Shown: positions 5,316 to 6,017 of the stretch, in pieces | Position numbering within the stretch: position 1 is the first letter of the stretch | Layout: the number at the start of each line of letters is the position of its first letter | Assembly (NCBI GenBank): GCA_964631275.1 | Contig: CAZVWQ010000041.1 | Span: 1-6,017 of the forward strand | Reading direction: 5' to 3' | Source: CAZVWQ01 sp964631275 | GTDB taxonomy: Bacteria > Patescibacteriota > JACMRA01 | DNA length: 6,017 bases | The notes under the pieces: generated by a model | What the model saw: only the letters and a program-made list of their open reading frames with translations | The model's database searches: none | What the model was told of the DNA's origin: nothing | Program-made: the position numbers and the translations under genes

Positions 5316-5362
5316 ACCCTCCAGACACAATTTTTTGTAGGGGTACCATAAGAAGTATAAGA

Positions 5363-6017
5363 CTATTCACATTTATTAGATTTGCCTACAGTGCAAGCTT
5401 CAATACCTACTGTACTAACCTCTCCATAATACATACTGTAAATAGATTGCCTACTCCAAGTTATCTTGTTTACATCTTCTATAGTAACATAAATATCGTA
5501 ATTGGGTTTTTTTTGCTCTTTTTTTGGATATTGGGCTTGGCAACTAGAATTATTTATTTTAGTTTTTAATTTTAACCAGCTATTTTCTTTTTCATATTCT
5601 TTTAGCCAAATCTGACAATTATCAATATTTTCAAAATGATTGATTAATATATTAATATTTTGTGTACCAAAAACTACCGCTTCGCTTTGAGAAGGTGAAA
5701 AACCTAAACTATTAAAATCAAGTAAAAATAAATTTTCTATATTTTCTTTAAAATCAGGAACACTATCAACCTCATTATCAAGATAATCTAAGCTATCTTC
5801 TTCGTCAAAATTTTCACTAACAACAGAACTGCTAGTAGAATTATTAACTGAACTAGAAGTGCTAACAACAGAACTGCTAGTGGAATTATTAACTGAACTA
5901 GAAGTGCTAACAACAGAACTGCTAGTGGAACTTCCTACATAGTTAAATCCAGTAAAAATAAAAGTACTATTATCTGGGTTAGTTACAATTATTGGATAAA
6001 CGCCGATAGGATTAGCT
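5363..6017 (-). CDS. Partial probable cell-surface protein: IPT/TIG-like end, Ser/Thr repeat linker, Cys-containing C-terminus
   Basis: This frame is open from the right edge and ends with TAG at 5363-5365. 217 codons are visible and the start lies outside the window. The first residues (NPIGVYPIIVTNPDNST, then FTGFNYV, about 2-27) resemble the end of an IPT/TIG immunoglobulin-like domain, whose typical ending is G-x-Y-x-V-x-VTNPDG, a short spacer, then GF-x-V. Residues 29-67 are a Ser/Thr/Val/Asn linker made of 15-residue repeats (STSSSVVSTSSSVNN) encoded by a 45-bp tandem repeat. An acidic stretch follows (68-84, FDEEDSLDYLDNE). The remaining 130 residues are not recognised and contain four cysteines (134, 159, 208, 216) that could form disulfides outside the cell. 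No LPXTG or C-terminal membrane anchor is seen. Codon use matches the neighbours. A secreted or surface adhesin-like role is inferred; the signal peptide is not in the window. Confidence 0.75.
   Translation of the reverse strand, partial: ANPIGVYPIIVTNPDNSTFIFTGFNYVGSSTSSSVVSTSSSVNNSTSSSVVSTSSSVNNSTSSSVVSENFDEEDSLDYLDNEVDSVPDFKENIENLFLLDFNSLGFSPSQSEAVVFGTQNINILINHFENIDNCQIWLKEYEKENSWLKLKTKINNSSCQAQYPKKEQKKPNYDIYVTIEDVNKITWSRQSIYSMYYGEVSTVGIEACTVGKSNKCE
5817..5930. repeat. 45-bp tandem repeat, about 2.5 copies, inside the surface-protein gene
   Basis: Copies begin at 5817, 5862 and 5907, and the third stops at 5930. Copies one and two differ at a single base (GTAGAA against GTGGAA). The unit is a multiple of three and encodes 15 residues of Ser/Thr-rich linker, so copy-number change would lengthen or shorten the linker without a frameshift. 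The near identity indicates recent duplication. Confidence 0.93.

Noticed and set aside
5312..5569. Plus-strand 85-codon open frame
   Set aside because: It is antisense to the minus-strand surface-protein frame, which is longer and has normal codon use and recognisable features.
5817..5930. CRISPR array
   Set aside because: The 45-bp units are directly adjacent without spacers and are translated in frame as a Ser/Thr linker.

Overview
The window is strongly AT-rich bacterial DNA with small genes. It looks like a chromosome fragment from a reduced-genome lineage, and a Candidate Phyla Radiation (Patescibacteria) bacterium is the best guess. Support for this is the base composition, the fused CoaD-CoaE enzyme, the divergent and compact housekeeping proteins, and the lack of any Shine-Dalgarno-like sequence before the five complete genes. 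The taxonomic call is inference. TAA, TAG and TGA all serve as stops and no gene needs TGA read as an amino acid, so the standard bacterial code fits, not the TGA=Gly code of Gracilibacteria and Absconditabacteria.

Layout, left to right. Positions 1-379 are non-coding and hold short inverted and direct repeats. On the minus strand follow ribonuclease HII (380-1108), a 334-bp gap, a DUF1232/YkvA-type membrane protein (1443-1712) and a bifunctional CoaD-CoaE enzyme (1709-2806). The last two overlap by ATGA, so coaDE and the DUF1232 gene form a two-gene operon. After a 222-bp gap comes a histidine-phosphatase (phosphoglycerate-mutase-like) gene (3029-3604, minus). A 368-bp divergent intergenic region leads to an MscS-type mechanosensitive channel on the plus strand (3973-5049), with a -35/-10 pair placed so that the mRNA would be nearly leaderless. 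A coding-like open frame (5046-5315, first ATG at 5139) follows directly. Converging on it from the right edge is the 3' part of a minus-strand gene (5363-6017). It encodes the end of an IPT/TIG-like domain, a Ser/Thr-rich linker built from a 45-bp tandem repeat, and a Cys-containing C-terminal region. This is probably a cell-surface protein.

The genes are mostly unrelated housekeeping functions: removal of ribonucleotides and RNA primers from DNA, the last two steps of CoA synthesis, phosphate-ester hydrolysis and osmotic protection. No defence system, mobile element, CRISPR array, tRNA or rRNA is visible. The least explained signals are a 35-bp imperfect repeat present upstream of both the RNase HII and the phosphatase gene (promoter-like on their strand), the small frame after mscS, and the edge-truncated repeat-bearing surface protein.
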